A stretch of DNA of 64,000 nucleotides from Varroa destructor (GCF_002443255.2 NW_019211454.1:25310782-25374781); one strand, 5' to 3'. Positions 12,394-27,226 are shown, counted from the first letter of the stretch. Notes: generated by a model not told the origin, from the sequence alone. Program-made: numbers and translations.

Positions 12394-15300
12394 CGTATCT
12401 TACGAGATCCGGAATCTAGAAATTCTGAGGTAAGATCTAAAAGACGCATTAATTCGGAGGAATACGAATCACTGAGAGATATACATAGAGCTAAAAATTA
12501 AGCCATTCTTAAATCTCGCAAAATAATGGTGAAGTTATATTTATGTTCGGCTATATCACACATGGATATCTTATATGATAGCTAACATTCCACATACATT
12601 TACATACATCTTTTCATTCAAACGATAGCGATCGTGAATGTTTTTAAATGTGCTTACTTACTCTTTCCCTATGCGTGCCTGTGGATAACGGAAATGGGGG
12701 ATAGTCAGAAATGTTTCAAATGTATACCACTGAATTAATTTCATACTTTGATCGGAAACAAGGCTAGCAGAGGTTAGGCAGTATGGAAAAATGAAACTAA
12801 TTTGAAGTGAGTAATCAGAAAACGCGAACTCACTACTCAGCGATCGCACCGCTGCCGTAATGTCCGCTTATTTTATCCCAGCGTTTCAGTTGTAGCGCCG
12901 GCTTTATTATGGCTCGGAACGAAATAGTGAGTCCTAGTTGTGAACTGGGTGCAAGAGTAGAACTAGTAGCCATATGTAAGCCCTCTTCTAGAATTTGTTC
13001 ACGGAAACTTTCAGTGCCCTCGATGTGTAGTAATAGAATTGGGGGCTGTCAGACTACTTAATCTTGTGCCAGCAGCGGACCTATAATCCCCACTCTTTCG
13101 AGTTTACATGGAATGCCGTGGAAGATGGTAATAAGATGTAGGTTTGGAATGCAGCGAGCCTGTCATGGCTTCCGTTTAGGAAAGCCGGCGTGAATTAAAG
13201 GGTCGAAAATTAGGGATAGGGCTGGTCTTTTGGACGACGCGTCAAATTGCAAAATCGCTTCGTAGATGACTATAACGGCCACTTCGCTGAGTGCCTCCTT
13301 TAGAACGAGTAAACAAATACGTATTTTTCTGCACCAGAGATCGCGAACGTGCTCTTGCTATAGTATTGATTAAGCAGGAAAAAAGTTACGTGGAAGCGGT
13401 CTCAAATTCATCGCTTTGATTAGAAGGTACAAAATCCTCTCAATCATCCACGCAGTAGTGGCATGGGCTATCGTTTTTGCAATACAAACTGCTAAACCAG
13501 AGAGAAAATTCCGCACCAAAGATCAAAGCTTAGTATTTTTCTGACAATCCAAGAAACTAAAGCATTTACATCTTTAAATACAAGAAATAATATAGAAGTT
13601 GTATTTGAAATATTAATTTAGCTAGGAATATTGAACAAAAAATTAGTTTGACAAATTGTGATTGTCTCATGCACGTAGTTGGGATAGGGAGTAATCATCA
13701 AAAGATTTCTCTCTATTCAATAGTAGTTGAAGATTTCAGAGGTCACTCAAGATATTTTGCCTCTCAATCAACAACTGTGCATTCTGAGCTTTAAGGAATC
13801 TCATTGATGCCGATATTTAAATCGGCAACGTAGAAAGGTCGGGACCATCAGAGTCGGGAGAAATCTCGGGACTAGACCTCAAGATCAACCTGGCCGCTAA
13901 AACGTATTTTCTCACGTTGATAACGTAAATAAACGGAGCCTTATCCTCGTTTTCCCTGTGATAATAATAATAGGTTTTGCTTTGAATGTATCTAGAACAT
14001 ACGAAACAGTTCCTAATCGCAGAACACAACCAGTTTTATCGTATTATTGAAAATAGCCATGCTAGAGAGTGTCCATCAGCAGAGAAAGTCTCTTACTATA
14101 CTACCTACACTGTTTACAAAACATTTCATTTTTAATTGTTAATCCAGCAATCCAGAACTTAGTTAGTGAAAAGAATACGCAATAACTTTAAGAACAGTAA
14201 GTGGAATCCAGTTAAACCTAATGAATAAACGTATCTAATAACTTTAATTGAGATAAAATTAATTTTTTATGTCTCATATCGTCCGAATTCATTTGTAAAG
14301 TTAAACTAAATTATTAAACTAGGTAACACATAACGTATGTAGTGCATGTAAGAACCATCTAAATGGACGATGCTGCCTGTTTGCTGGTGACTTTCGACCT
14401 TCCACTAATACACTCGAAAGAGGAAATCCCACTAAAGGACTGTCTGAAAAAAATCTATTTCAAATTGTTGTCGACTTTTTTTACCCTTTTAAATGTCAAG
14501 CCACAGACACGCCGCCTCAAATAGATTTACAAAAAAGCTGGTTATCTTCCATTGGACTGGGTTAACAAATTGTAATTTTTGATATAACGATCCACATTAA
14601 AAACTCTTTTACCGAAAATGAAAAATGAATTTGTAGTATTGAACATTGCAATTAATCTAATGAGTCAGCAAGCTTCAGAGAACCCGCACATATCTTAGGG
14701 ATTCAGAGGAAGTTGGCCAGTTTTTTATAAAAATAAATTTATTTTATAAATGCGCAAAAAGTACTATAGTAAAACCTCTACTATTAAACGATAGACACAG
14801 AAGAAAATTAATTTAAAAGATTGTTTCAAGTATATTCATTCAAACGTTACGTTTCGAAAGAAGCGGAAGTATTTTTAAACTGTGTACGCTTTTTCGTGGT
14901 CTAGAGCCCGTAGTCTGAAGCTTTTGACTCTAAAAAAGTGTTACATGGTACACTGGGTGGCAGGTGCAAAAAGGTATGTTTGTGGTGGGCAACAGCAATT
15001 CTGTCGACGACATTTTACGCTTCACCTTTTAAAGACTACTCTATGACTTAGTATTGCAAAGTTGTCATATTACCTACAAAAGCGGGTAACTAGAATTCTC
15101 ATGTAGGTTCTCTGCTAAGAGTCATTGGCCGAAAATGGTGAAGTTCCATCTGCTGTTGCGAAAATCCTAAGCGAGGTTAAAGGGCTTTTGGTGCCGGAGG
15201 TGGGGTTGCCTGCGTATGGACACCTTGTCAACAATGTCAAGGCAAAAAAAGCTAGAGTTGCAAGACTTAATTTTCTCAAGGGCGATTGAAACAACCGAGA

Positions 15301-18226
15301 ACGGTCAATCCGTAATGAAGGAGTCCTAAGATAACTTTACGAAGGTGGTTTGCTTGAGGAATTGGAATTGAGATAGGAAAATTTAAACCAGCAACTAGCC
15401 CAGAACATCAAACGCTTATTCCAAACGTCTTTCAGCATCGTGGAAGCAATTAAAAAAGAAAATGAAATAAAGCAATAAACGAAGTGGAATTTCTTAAAAA
15501 ATTATTGTCTATACGCAAAAAACTAGATAAACGTCCTATTTCGTGTGCGCCTACCAGACTGGGAACGAAACTTATCCACCTTAGGGATTTTTTTTTAGGG
15601 CGAAACTCAGGATAGCTCGAGCTCCTTCTGGTGACGGACTAATCATGTAGATGCACAATTTTCAGAGTGAAGGTAACTGTTAAAGCTGGATTTATGTGTA
15701 GTGATGAAGGATAATATATCTACGATTTTTCTAGGATTCCGAAAGCAGACAACTGTTGTAGAAGCAAAAACTATCTTCTAAGCTATAAATAGTAAAGACT
15801 GGGTCATCTGGACGCATCTTGTGGGACAAAAAAATAAGTTCTAGAAGGTCGAATCACGCTACAGCGCAATGCAAGTATACCCCAAAGTGCGTGGGTTGTG
15901 AGAGTACACACAGCTCCACCTCCTTGCGACGTCCAGCCCATGTAAATACGGCTAAACGTAATAACATATAAGGGCAGAGATACCTCAGCAGGTCAGACAA
16001 AGGCTTCCGTCAACTTTTAGGTAGCGGCGTTTTTCTTGGTGATTCCAAAAGTCAAAACCTTTCTGGGCTTCTCCGACTCGCGTGATGTCTTATATATCAG
16101 TGCAATACATAGTAGTAGCGGAAGAGTGACAAACGGGAGTCAATCTCCGTCTCCCTGTCCCTCCAGACTCATTGTAATGAGAAAAAATTGAGGATATAGC
16201 TCGTAGTTTTTATCAATTGCCGCACCGCGAAAACTCAAGCCAGATTAGCCGGAAAGCTGTCAGACTCAGTAAGGTGTCTAGGAACTGTGAAAAGTGCAGT
16301 TGAAACCGTCGGGAGGTTCGCTATGGTGGGGTGTTGCTTAAGGTGTGATGCTCCTTCAAGTTCCGGCATAAAATGAAAGCATCTCCAGTATACCAAAGCA
16401 TAACATTTTCTGATGCACATAAAGTTTCCCATAATGCGGCGAGCTGTTCATCGAAAAAGATTTACAACGCTACTCAAGAGTTTCCTCAATTCCTACATTG
16501 CCACGCGTGAAGTTACGCAAGAGTCAGGAACCAATTGTACACTCGTATAACAGATACGTCTGAGTAGTTAAGATTACACCTCGGAGAGGTAAAGAACAAT
16601 CAAAGAACTCGAAGCAACGACTTACGTTTCCGTAAGTGTTCATCCTTAAGCCAGATGCTCAACATCTTTATTTTTCAAAAGAAAGACGGGTCAATTTGGC
16701 CTATTGTGTGTGCCGCAAGGGTTAAAGAATGGAAAACCGTCAGAATGCTTGCAACAAAGATTTTTGAATTATCACTCACAAAAACTTCAAGGACATTTGA
16801 TTTCAGGCAGCAGTACATGCATGCGGTACTTTACTCGAATCTTTAAACTTTAGTAGACTTTTGATTTCAGGGATCAAAATATATTGGAGTTGCTGGTAGA
16901 GATCCAAAATCTCACGTATTAAGTTTAGCGCTTAGTCTGTTATTTCTTAGCGGCTTCCTAATCTTTTCAGTGAACGGAGTTTTCTTCTAAGACTCGCCCT
17001 CTCCCGCCTTCCCACGAAATACCCGGTAGGTTATCTATCCTCCACAGAACTTACGGATCGTTCCTTAGAGTACGCGAAATTTGAAATACACTTGGGAGGC
17101 TGAGGTGCCCTATGCGCCGCCGATTTCGCTTTTCCATGCTTTCATCTCTATCGTATTCTACACAAGAATTAGTAATTGTCCTATTTTGACCCAACATAAT
17201 AATGGATTCCTTGAGAAGGGAAAGTGACAGCATAAGAATTGTTGTGCACCTGATAAATGGTCAGGGGGAATGGAAGATCTTCGCCAATCTGTGTCGGATC
17301 TAACGGAGACATTTCTGATTAAGAAATAAGCCCTTCTGAAATTTTTACTTAGCAAAAAATATCAATAATTCGTTGAATTTTTTTTGTTGGCAAACATGTG
17401 CGCACTGCTTGACAGCAGTGTATATATATACACGCATGTAAAAGAAAAGCGATGATTATTAAACATCTGACACACATGCTACCACGGCAACCGAACATAC
17501 ACATGAAATTTTCACCAGAATGGCTTTCCTATTGCATGTATAGCTCTTTCTGGGAGAATAAGCGTTCATTGATTTTTCACTGTCCACTTTCTCATATCGC
17601 ATCTCTATCGAACACTTCTGATGAAGCATTCATCATGAAGGACAACACTACGGGCCCCCCATTATATTCAGGCCACAATACGCGCACGTTCATACAGCCA
17701 TAGAGGCCACCGTCGCCTATTGACCCAGAGACACATAGAAAGTGACCAGCAAAAAGAGGCATGGACAATGCTACCGCTACGCAGTTCGAACCCTCGTGAA
17801 CGCAGCAACGGGGCGAGTCCTCCTCCTTTCCTACTGTTGGTGGGTCTCTTCTTTTTTTTGCTTCGTGGCAGGCAAAGCAAATTTATCATCACGCTCCTGA
17901 ACAGGCCCGTTGTACCTCCATCGCGCACTCATTTTTCAGTACCAACCTTCTAGGCTATCTACAATGCGACTATTGCATGGTTAGCACAACAGGCCTGTCA
18001 GCTAGGCCTTACCCGTACGATGTTGGGTCAGACCTGCTGGAACAGTTGGCTGGAATCAGAATATAAGAGGCTACAGCAGTCGCAATAGTTACCCTAGTGG
18101 CACCAGGAACAGTCCTCGGAGGGCTTCAGGTCAAAAGAGAAAGAACGAGAAAAACATTTTAAGGGAGCAAGGCCAAACCGAAACCTAGTCTGGCAGTAGC
18201 AGAACTATAGGCGGCAGATCGCCGTT

Positions 18227-18244
18227 GCTGCTGCTGCTGCTGCT
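18227..18244. repeat. GCT triplet repeat, six copies
   Basis: Six exact GCT copies (CTG/CAG class). Translated on either strand it makes a short homopolymer inside unsupported frames, so it is treated as a plain microsatellite. Confidence 0.85.
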
Positions 18245-21200
18245 AGGCCCGCCACCGGGGCAGCCGCTGAACACTGAATAAAAGAAAGAAGCAAAAAATA
18301 GCCAAATGGAATTCCTGTCTCGAATGAGCGGAAGAGGGCGTCTAGCCGTAATGAAAAAACAAGCCATCAAACGAGGAAAAACAAAGGCAAGCGACCAGCT
18401 TCCACAAACCTCAACGCGGATTGGAACGGACACACGTCCTTGTCCGACAATTGCTATCATTGCACTTTCGCTAACCATTAGGGACAACGGTAGACAGCTA
18501 TGTACTCTATGCGTAAGAAATCATACGCAGTAGTGTATGTTATTATTGGTCGTTGTCGTTACCTCTCATTTGAATGTGTACAGACTCAATTTACTAGCAC
18601 ATGCGGAACACAAATAAAAACAGATGTTATTAAGTGGCCCGTATATGTTAGCTGTTTAGAATTTTTGCGACCAACTGCATACAAATCTATAAACATTCAT
18701 ACATTTTCAGTTTACCATATGTAGAAATCTGCAAACTCCTGTCTGGACCTTAAGTAGTACATATTTGGCACATATTGTACTAATGAGGCAGTACAATGAT
18801 TTTGGCCGATTAAAAACCAACCTGTTTATGGTTATACAACGGTTTCGTAGGGGTATCTCCAAATGATATTTACAATAGTTTTCCTATAACAAACCGAGCA
18901 TTAGCTAATTTGGAACCAGGAAGCTATACAACTAAATCAGTCGATCGTGTGCTTTTGTCTGCTTACGCGCCACATGAGCTTCAGCTTAAAAACTACTTTG
19001 CTGCCTAATCAGTATCTAGAATAATCGCGAAATGAGATTTTATTAAGATAGTCTGTTGTGCAATCGAAAATCGGAACATGAGAAAAAAACAGGTATAGTA
19101 AACCATAAGCTGCCGATAGTTGTATACAACCTGGCGAAGAGACGCTCACTTTTACCGTGCACAAAGTATTTTTCATTCTTCATTAAACAAAAAGAGCAGC
19201 ACGTACTCATCAATCCTCAAAAAGCTACAACGCTACAACTACTATTACATACGAAGTGTCACCACAATGAAGCTAATATGGTCGCCAAACGTTCTGGGCT
19301 ATAACCCGGTGAATAGATCGCTGCAGCTTTTCATGCTATCTACGAAATTTTGCCATGCTTTCTCAGTCCCCCATTTGTAGCAAAATGCCGGAAATACTTT
19401 TTCCAACGCAACTATCGTTTTAGTGTTCTGCGAATGGAACGTGTTAGGTTTTTTATAGATGAACAAGTCTTTGCGCTACGATCACCTAGAAATGATGAGT
19501 CTTATAGAAAAGCTTACAAACAGTTACATGATTATATCGAAAAAAATGATCGAGGTTCTTTACTTCTGCTTCATACTGTTTAGTCACGACGGCAGCTGTA
19601 TAGGGGCATAAACACAGTGTAACATTAATGCTTTCAATCAGAACGTCAATACATAGATATGAGAACAAAAAGCAGTGTTTACATACGGCGAACAGATATA
19701 ACGGCCCTTCAGGGCCCAGCTTCATCCTGAGGGCCAATGTATCCGAACGAATGCAGAGCTATCATTTGAAAGTACTGCCCATTGATTGCTTGCAATTATA
19801 TAGAACTGATTCGATAAATGGTCGTAAATCTACTCATACATGTAATGAAATTGATAATTCGCGCGGATTCCCAACTGCTATAATAAATCTATATTAAATA
19901 AATAACAATGACCGCGTAGTAAGAGATAATTTTATTGCGTCTCAGTACTCGACTGGTGCGTCATTCGGCTGCAGTTATAGTATAGGAACGGGTAGGAACA
20001 ACGCGTGTCTAATGAGTAGAAGATATTCCGATGTTTTCGGCTTGTCCTTTGGTTAAGAAAAGATAAACAGGTCCTAACGTGCGCCTTACCTATTCATTTA
20101 TCTCTAGAACAGCCTTCTTCTTAGTTTATCTCAATGAAAACAACTAAGACGCTAATACTATATTTGTGAGTAGTTGTTAATAAGTGAACTACATTTAGCT
20201 TGCTGCTTGCGGACTCCCTGACTTCTCTTTGGCCCACGCTACTTACTTTGTAAGCAGTAGCCTGCTACGGTGTGGATAGACCTGTCCGATTTACTTCTAT
20301 TGGTACGCACGCAATATAGACGAGAAAAATCGAGCGGGTATCAGAACACGGAGTGCCAAGTAAGGAGTAGACGACGTTTAGGGTCTCGATGGTTGGGTAA
20401 AAGCGAAACGTAGTGAACTGACAAGATGTCTGATAAGAGGGTTGCGCATGGCAGAACGAGAGCGTGGCAAAGGAGAATTGCTGTCATGCTGGGCAGGCAT
20501 GAAGAGGGCGGCGCCGGCGGACAGAGAAGACGCAAGCTAGAGAGCAGGTCATGCGGCAGCGGCGTGAAGCGGTAGTAGAACAGTGCAGGCAGTAGGACAA
20601 AAATGAACTTGTCAAAGTGTCTTTCTACCCCTTCAAATGCCCCAAAAGCCGGGTTCTTTCTCATTGCCCATTTACCATCCGCATGTTACGGGTATCCTCT
20701 TCTGGGAAAGAAAAAACGCCGCTACCAGTGCATGAGTAGTCCTGAACGATGCAGGAACAGGATACTCAAGAAAATGATGAAGAGCGCCTCAGCGAAGAAG
20801 CAGGCGACAGCGAAAAAGATGAAAATGCAGCGCAAAGGACGCATATGAGCGAAGCGCAGAAAAGTAGAGGGAAAGAAGGATACAGTTTGTGCTTATGTTG
20901 TTATTCACGTTAGTTCGGTATTTTCGTCATTTATTCACAGAAAGCTTGATGCCTGCGATGTTGGATCATATACCTTTCTCAAAAGGTAGCGTTTCGTATA
21001 TGTAAAGTTTTCTAGGCTTCATATTTAAATTATTCTGTAGACAGTAATACATAAAATATTTTGTGAACACTTCGTGTTGTACTCGAACGTATCTATTAAC
21101 TATATATATTAACTATTACGGCGATTGTTACTACGAAGGTACTCGTCGTAATGCGCATTTAACTTTCACGTAAATGAAGACCGTAGACTTGGCAAAGTCT

Positions 21201-23826
21201 AACCGATCTTGGGTGATTTGCCAAATTTGTTCCCTATTCCCTTAGCGGAGTAGAAGTCACCCATATAAAGCGCTAGTTGAACGACTTCATATGGTATTTT
21301 CTTCTTATGAAAATTTTTTTACGGATTTACGGATGTTTTGTTTGATAGTGATTATGTTCTAGATGATACGAATTAATTTTATGAAAATCGACGGAAAGGA
21401 ACGGTAAATTTTGAGACCACTTCATAGCGCAGACTGCGCCTTCATTAGACGGTACGGAAAAACTTGCACGAAACGCAAATTACAGATCTATTTGTTTTCT
21501 CTCGAGGTCACTACGATGATAGCAATTATTATTACTACCGTATTATTGGGCCTGTGTGACGTTATATTCTGTGGCAATCTTCAAGTCACTCCCAGTCTCC
21601 TTTTATCCGTATGTGAACGACGATATAGCTGGAAGCTAAATGTATATACTCTCCATGCCCTACCCAGGCTCCAAACTTTTAGTATCGTCCTTTAGAGTGG
21701 AACCCCACCGCCATCTCCGCCTCGCCGAGTCCACTTCACCTGCGCCCAAAGACTCCCTAAGCAATCGCTAAACGTATAGTTGTAACTGACCCAGAAAGAT
21801 GGACGTTCAACGGCACAGCAAAAAGCGAAGAAGGTAATAAAAGTTACCGAGACGAAAAGGAGCAAAAACGATAAGAACAAATAGAAAAAAAAAAAAAGAG
21901 TCAAAGGCATAACAGAGAAAAATGTTGCCAAACGTAACAAAGAGCAAGTACCTGGAACAAATATTAATTAGCTCAATAAAAAAAAAAAAGAAAAAAAAAC
22001 GACAAATTAGGGCTACGCTATAACAACAGTAAACACGCGACGAAGAACCACTAGGCGACGGAGATGCTCAACACGATACAGCAGTTAGCGTTGCCATTAT
22101 TTTTATCCTGCGAATAAGAAGAAAGGTATCTAACTTGGTCCGCTTTGACTATCGACAGTTTTTATAAGTAGCGTTAGTTTCTGCGAAAATGAAACTATTC
22201 CAGATGATACTAGTGCTACGACTGACCGTGCCAAAAGACTAGCTCCATTTACCATAGTTCGAAACTAATTAATGACGAGCTGAACCCTTTAGCTCCATAG
22301 CAATCGGAAACGGCCTACGGTCTGGGCCACTAGAAAACGTCAAATATTATGGCGTCCTGTCAAATACTTCAAGGGATTCGTTCAAGGCACGTATATATCT
22401 ATTGGAGCCGGTTGTATATGACAGACACCCGAGGTGATTTCAATGCGCCCATTCAACAGTTAAAGGATAGCTTCTCTAAGCTGAACGCTAGTCCTTGATG
22501 GTTTGTGGCCGCGTTTGAGTCCAGAGTTCGGTAGTTTGGTATTAATACGATAAACATTGTCAAACAAGTTACTTAGACGAAAGATAGCACTGCTACCAAA
22601 GAATTTGGTAAGCAGATTTGCGCAAGTACAGTTGAAAAATTGGTCGCATATTTATACAGTTCTGCAATCGTACGCAACATCCATGCGACTGTGGCTATCT
22701 CCTATGGCTACATCAGATGTTCGGATAAATCACATATTTCAATACAATTAAACAAATTTAGGACCACATTATTTAGAAGCCAACTACGTGTCTTAAAATG
22801 TGTAATATTATATTAGATAGTTTTGTTTATTATTCGAAATTTGTACAAAGTCACGCGTTAGCTGTAAACGAACGCCTCAAGCAATGGATGTCGTAAAGCC
22901 AGCTCGAGACAGAGCATCATCTTCTAAGGGATACGAATGTATCTCGGTTAGAGAAGATAATATGGGACAAGTGTTAGTGTGTCGGCACTATATTCGTATA
23001 GCCTTGACGGCTAAGGCCAGTCAATCAGGCTCTGGTGTTCCGTGAGACAGTCGACTGCCAACACTAGAGACGTTCTCTCTAACTGTTAGCGGGACCACTG
23101 CCGGCTTAGTTTGTTGGCCAGTTAACAGTGGCGGGCATGTGTAGGAAAGCTATACGTAGCCAAGGTTGCCATTGGCTGACCCCGGGTAGCAACTGGGCCC
23201 GGAATGGGAACTACGAAAACGCAAGCAGCACATGTGGGAAGTAAGTCGCGAGGCGGCCCTAGATGGTGATGGCGGGAGTGGGATGGAAGCTACCCCATCG
23301 CTAATGGGGTTCGTCGGTTGACTGGTTAGTTGGTTGCAAGACTTCATTAGACAAACGAGCTCATCAGCAAACGGATCAGAGCGGAGACACCCTTGCAAGG
23401 CACAGATGACGGCGAAGGCGGCATCCATCGTGGAACCACGTCTTTGCTACCAAACTGGGCCACTACAAACGTGACTGCAAGAGAAAGGAGCAGAAGGCCG
23501 GGCGACAATTATGTCGACGGGTTTGGCGTGACGCAGTTCTGTTTTGCAACAAGGTTGGTACCCACAACAACGTTACAAGACTAGAGGATGCCATATATAA
23601 TAACTATGTAAAAAGAGACGACGAGTTTGAGGCGGGCTTTCGTCTAACTTCGTAGAGACATGCTGCGAGAAATTGTGACGAGCGTCATTTTAAGCATAGA
23701 GGCGTCGAGCCTTGTGTAAAGTCGGTTACTGTTGTTGATCGATGAGGTGTGACAGAAAGCAGTCGTGTTACATAATATAATGTAGTCCTATTATAAATTG
23801 TATCGACAGCTTACAAGTTGAAACTC

Positions 23827-24173
23827 AAGAGTTACATGCCTAGTTCCTATAAAAGGAAACCGTAGTTTAGGCGGCTTTCCTGGGTTTCGAGGAATAAAGA
23901 CCCTATAAGCCAGAACACGTAGCACGCTCAAAACAGGAACTATCTAATGGAGATGTTGCTCCCTAGCAGTTCATCTTGGGTTGATTTATATAACACAGGA
24001 AGGAATCTTCGATAGCTCTAATATCGCCTCTTTGAAACGATCGAAGATGTTTAGTCATAAGAACCGCTACCCTGTTCAACGATATACGTGTTAAGCGTTC
24101 TGGCTTATAGGGAAATACAGGAAAGTCGCCTAAACTACGGTTTCCTTTTATACGAACTAGACATGTAACTCTA
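23827..24173. mobile_element. Fold-back (MITE-like) element with long inverted arms
   Basis: The left arm from about 23827 and the right arm ending at about 24173 are inverted copies of each other. The outer 55-60 bases match with only a few differences. They include a 26-base identical block spanning TATAAAAGGAAACC and GTAGTTTAGGCG. A gap of about 15 bases present only in the left arm follows, then the arms match again over CCCTATAAGCCAGAAC. Weaker pairing continues inward through ACAGG and ATCTTCGA motifs to a small central loop. This is typical of a non-autonomous fold-back DNA transposon. No coding capacity is seen, and clear target-site duplications could not be assigned. The divergence between the arms suggests an old copy. 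Confidence 0.7.
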
Positions 24174-25215
24174 AATTGCTCGAGCTGAGCATTGCGTAAG
24201 CCATCTTAGAGTCGCAAACATTTTCCGAGTGCCTCACGGTCGCACCACTATGAAAATAAGCGGTACGCGATATTCTGCACTTTAGATTTTATAATGAGCT
24301 GCTTAAGGACCTATAAAATATGTTATTCTAAGGTTTACGGACTGAGTCGCGGCTATCAGTGGATACGTTCGACCAGATTAAAGCGACACATCCATACTGT
24401 AGTCCTCTTATATTCAGGCCACGAGTATTTTCAGCATTGATCTCGGCTATGCTAGTTTTATGCTGCACCATGTGTATCGTTACATTGACCTACACTCACT
24501 CAGCTAAAGAACATCAACGCTATACAAATTGCAGGTAATTCGCTTATCAACTTCGCACTCGTTATAGTACAATTACTCGGCTTTAAATTAATTAATATCT
24601 GTTCTATGCGGCTCTCTGCGGCACCTAAAAACTATATTTGCATATTTCTCTTTGTTTTCAACATAGGACATAATCGACCTAGATATTCGCCATTAATAAG
24701 TAAATCGCAAAAGCCATTCGAAGAATGAAATACTATTCAAAATTATATTACTCTAATATAGTACCAGGTATCACTGGTGCTATAGCATTCCTTACTGTAA
24801 CTGCAACAGAAATGCATGTGAGACTCGTTGCAGGCCCTTCCGTTTATTTCCATTTGCCACCTAAACGCTGCACGCTAAAAGCCAGGTGAATGATTTGTCC
24901 TTAACCTAGACGACCTATGTACGATCTGAGCATATACGTATACCCAGACAAAGCTGCTCCCACACTGGCTCTTGCATGTTTATAAAGGGTAGAAAAGCAT
25001 TCGAGGCAAACTAGCTGCTAGATAAACGCCCATAAGCCGTACAACTACCTTTATTTTTATATATTACAAGAACAATACATACTTAACAATCTGTGCATTG
25101 TTATCATCATTATCATTATGGGTATCATCAATACAATTATCACGATCACTGCTGCCATGGAACGGCAGCTGTAGTCAATATACACACATTCTGGGTGGAG
25201 TAGCGTTCACCCCGT

Positions 25216-25233
25216 GCTGCTGCTGCTGCTGCT
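25216..25233. repeat. GCT triplet repeat, six copies
   Basis: Six exact GCT copies, the same unit and copy number as at 18227 and 37152. No supported reading frame passes through it. Confidence 0.85.
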
Positions 25234-26630
25234 AGGTAGACGTCGATTCTTTCTCGTTCCTAACATTTCTGTTGCTGGTGCTTGTATCTATATTCTGTAT
25301 CACTGCCTAAACGCTAGTAGTCGTTGCAGCGCTAAACTCAGCGACAGGTTTGGTAAAGGTTGGTAACTACGCAAGGCATGACAAGGTCGCTAGTGTGCGA
25401 GTCAGCAAAAGGGCACATATCGTCGAAACCTTAACACCTCACCCCAACATGACGCATCCACATAGTACGAGCACGTTGCTTTTGTTTACCTTTGTACCGT
25501 CCAGAGCGTACTGCCTTGAATGACTCAGATCTCTTTTCTTTCTACCTCACTCCTGTCTTGCCATCACGCATTCACGCAGAAGAGGTACTTTGTCTGGCTG
25601 TCCTCATTGAGGGCGAGTGCATGCTCAATTCTTGCGAACTGTTTTTGTTTTACAACGCACATCCGTCACCTTATGATGTTTCGCGTTTTGGCCTCTTCTC
25701 CCCGTTTTCCATCCTTGGATTTTTTTCGTCGTATCGTTGCTTACAAGGTCTCTGAGGGGCTGTTACCGTTGGAAGGTGCGAACTTTCCTAGATGGAAAAT
25801 AATGTTAGCGCTGCATCACCTTTGTCTGCTATATATTTATTTGCTATTCCTAGAGACTTAAAAAAGGTTCGAAGACAATGAATGACACCAACGATCCCGA
25901 CACAAACGTGTCCGACATCGCACTGTAGCATGCAAAGGATAGGCGTTTTGGAGGACTAGCGTATAGTGTGGATCTTTCATTTTACTAGTAAGACCATAAG
26001 ATAAACGGCATCATGTTATAGGCAATGTCTTTACAGCAACGTACACATGGTATCCTTGCTTTTGATTTAGCGAAAAGCAAAAAGTTTTAATACACTAGAT
26101 GCCAGTCAGCCACCCCTTGTTCCCATTGTCCTTCCATAACTACCTCGACGAATGCCCGCTGAAAGCCGTAAGTCATACTATTAAGTCGCTGAGCTAAGTG
26201 AAAGGTTGCTTCTCTCATTCTAAAAACGATTGTTGAATACGATGTTTTTCTCCAAAAAGCGTCACTCACATTTTCTTAATTCCAAAAGGGCTTTCTTCTT
26301 CTAGCTTAAATTTTACAATGCTGCTATGACGCGACGCTGCCGGCGCTTCTAGAGCGGCTGAACTACAGACCTATAGTATTTGCGGGTATAGACTCATAGA
26401 GGACGTATGGCCGGGTCTGAGTATATTATCTAAGTGCGGGCGGGGCTACCACGATCGTTGCACAATGAGGGGGATGAGCTGCCACGATTTGGTCATGCCA
26501 CCAGCCGGCAATCGTGCAACAGCAGTACATTCGCCCGTCTGTCGGTGTCTGAGTTCTATCACATATATAACAACTGCATGACACGGCTCGGGTGAACGGT
26601 ATTGCTGACTATTTTATGTTAGTGTTGTAG

Positions 26631-26834
26631 ATATATGTGTGTGTGCGCTTGGGTGTTATCCGTAAGGACAAGCATATCGCTTGTCGACCTGATAATGCCT
26701 CTATGAACGCCGAAGAAGAAAGAAGACAGGCACGCTTGCAGGAATACCTGAGGTGGGATTACAACGGTAGTAGCAGCTGCAGTAGCAACAGCAAAAAGTG
26801 TACCTCTACGATACTGCAATACAAACCGGTTTAG
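26631..26834 (+). CDS. Weak candidate terminal exon, unrecognised
   Basis: After a pyrimidine-containing stretch ending GTTGTAG at 26630, an open frame reads IYVCVRLGVIRKDKHIAC and then NAEEERRQARLQEYLRWDY. A Ser/Cys-rich run follows, and it ends ILQYKPV before a TAG stop. The charged segment looks helical. A canonical AATAAA lies about 400 nt downstream at 27227. Upstream exons were not found and the acceptor is only fair. It may be a chance frame, and no function is proposed. Confidence 0.2.
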   Translation: MYVCVRLGVIRKDKHIACRPDNASMNAEEERRQARLQEYLRWDYNGSSSCSSNSKKCTSTILQYKPV

Positions 26835-27226
26835 AGGCTGTACGAATATTGGCCTTTTGTCCGTTGTTGACTTCTGACGGCCATAAAGGCAACAGTGTCA
26901 TGCTATCAATATCGGTAGCATCATTCCATGTTGCCAACGTCAGTAAAGAGCGATGAGCGCCTTATATTAGGGTTTTGCACTTGCAGTAAACGCTCAAGGG
27001 ACGCTTAGATGGACAACCGGCGTTGTTGCCGATTTGGCGCTTCTGTTGCTGGGACGAGGACTGAACGATCGCTACCGGCTCATTTATAGTAAGCGAAGAA
27101 ATTGAACGAATAGTGGCAACTATAGGATACAATGAGCGTACATCGCTGTCGTTACGAATGACGCGGCGGGTGGTCCTCGTTTGCGCACTCGCGTCAAGCA
27201 GTTGAGTAGTAAAGCAGAAAGCTGTG

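Larger units (their letters stand above)
5981..26630. other. Long gene-poor stretch
   Basis: About 20 kb with no exon I can defend. Frames up to about 120 codons occur (for example 10180-10521 plus and 11369-11731 plus), but they overlap other frames on both strands and show no domain. GC-rich patches at about 10.1-10.3, 11.2-11.8 and 20.4-20.9 kb explain several of these long frames. The stretch also holds microsatellites, a fold-back element at 23.8-24.2 kb and AT-rich palindromes, listed separately. It could be intergenic DNA or large introns of a gene whose exons are outside the window. Confidence 0.6.

Noticed and set aside
17780..17815. GCAGTTCGAACCC, a B-box-like word suggesting a tRNA
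   Set aside because: No A box or pairing stems at tRNA spacing on either strand.
19350..19583. Plus-strand frame ending in a charged helical-looking stretch
   Set aside because: No acceptor, no homologous domain recognised and no poly(A) context.
25492..25861. Two overlapping plus-strand frames of 87 and 113 codons
   Set aside because: Both are hydrophobic and low in charged residues, overlap each other in different frames, and show no domain, start context or splice pattern. They look like chance T-rich frames.
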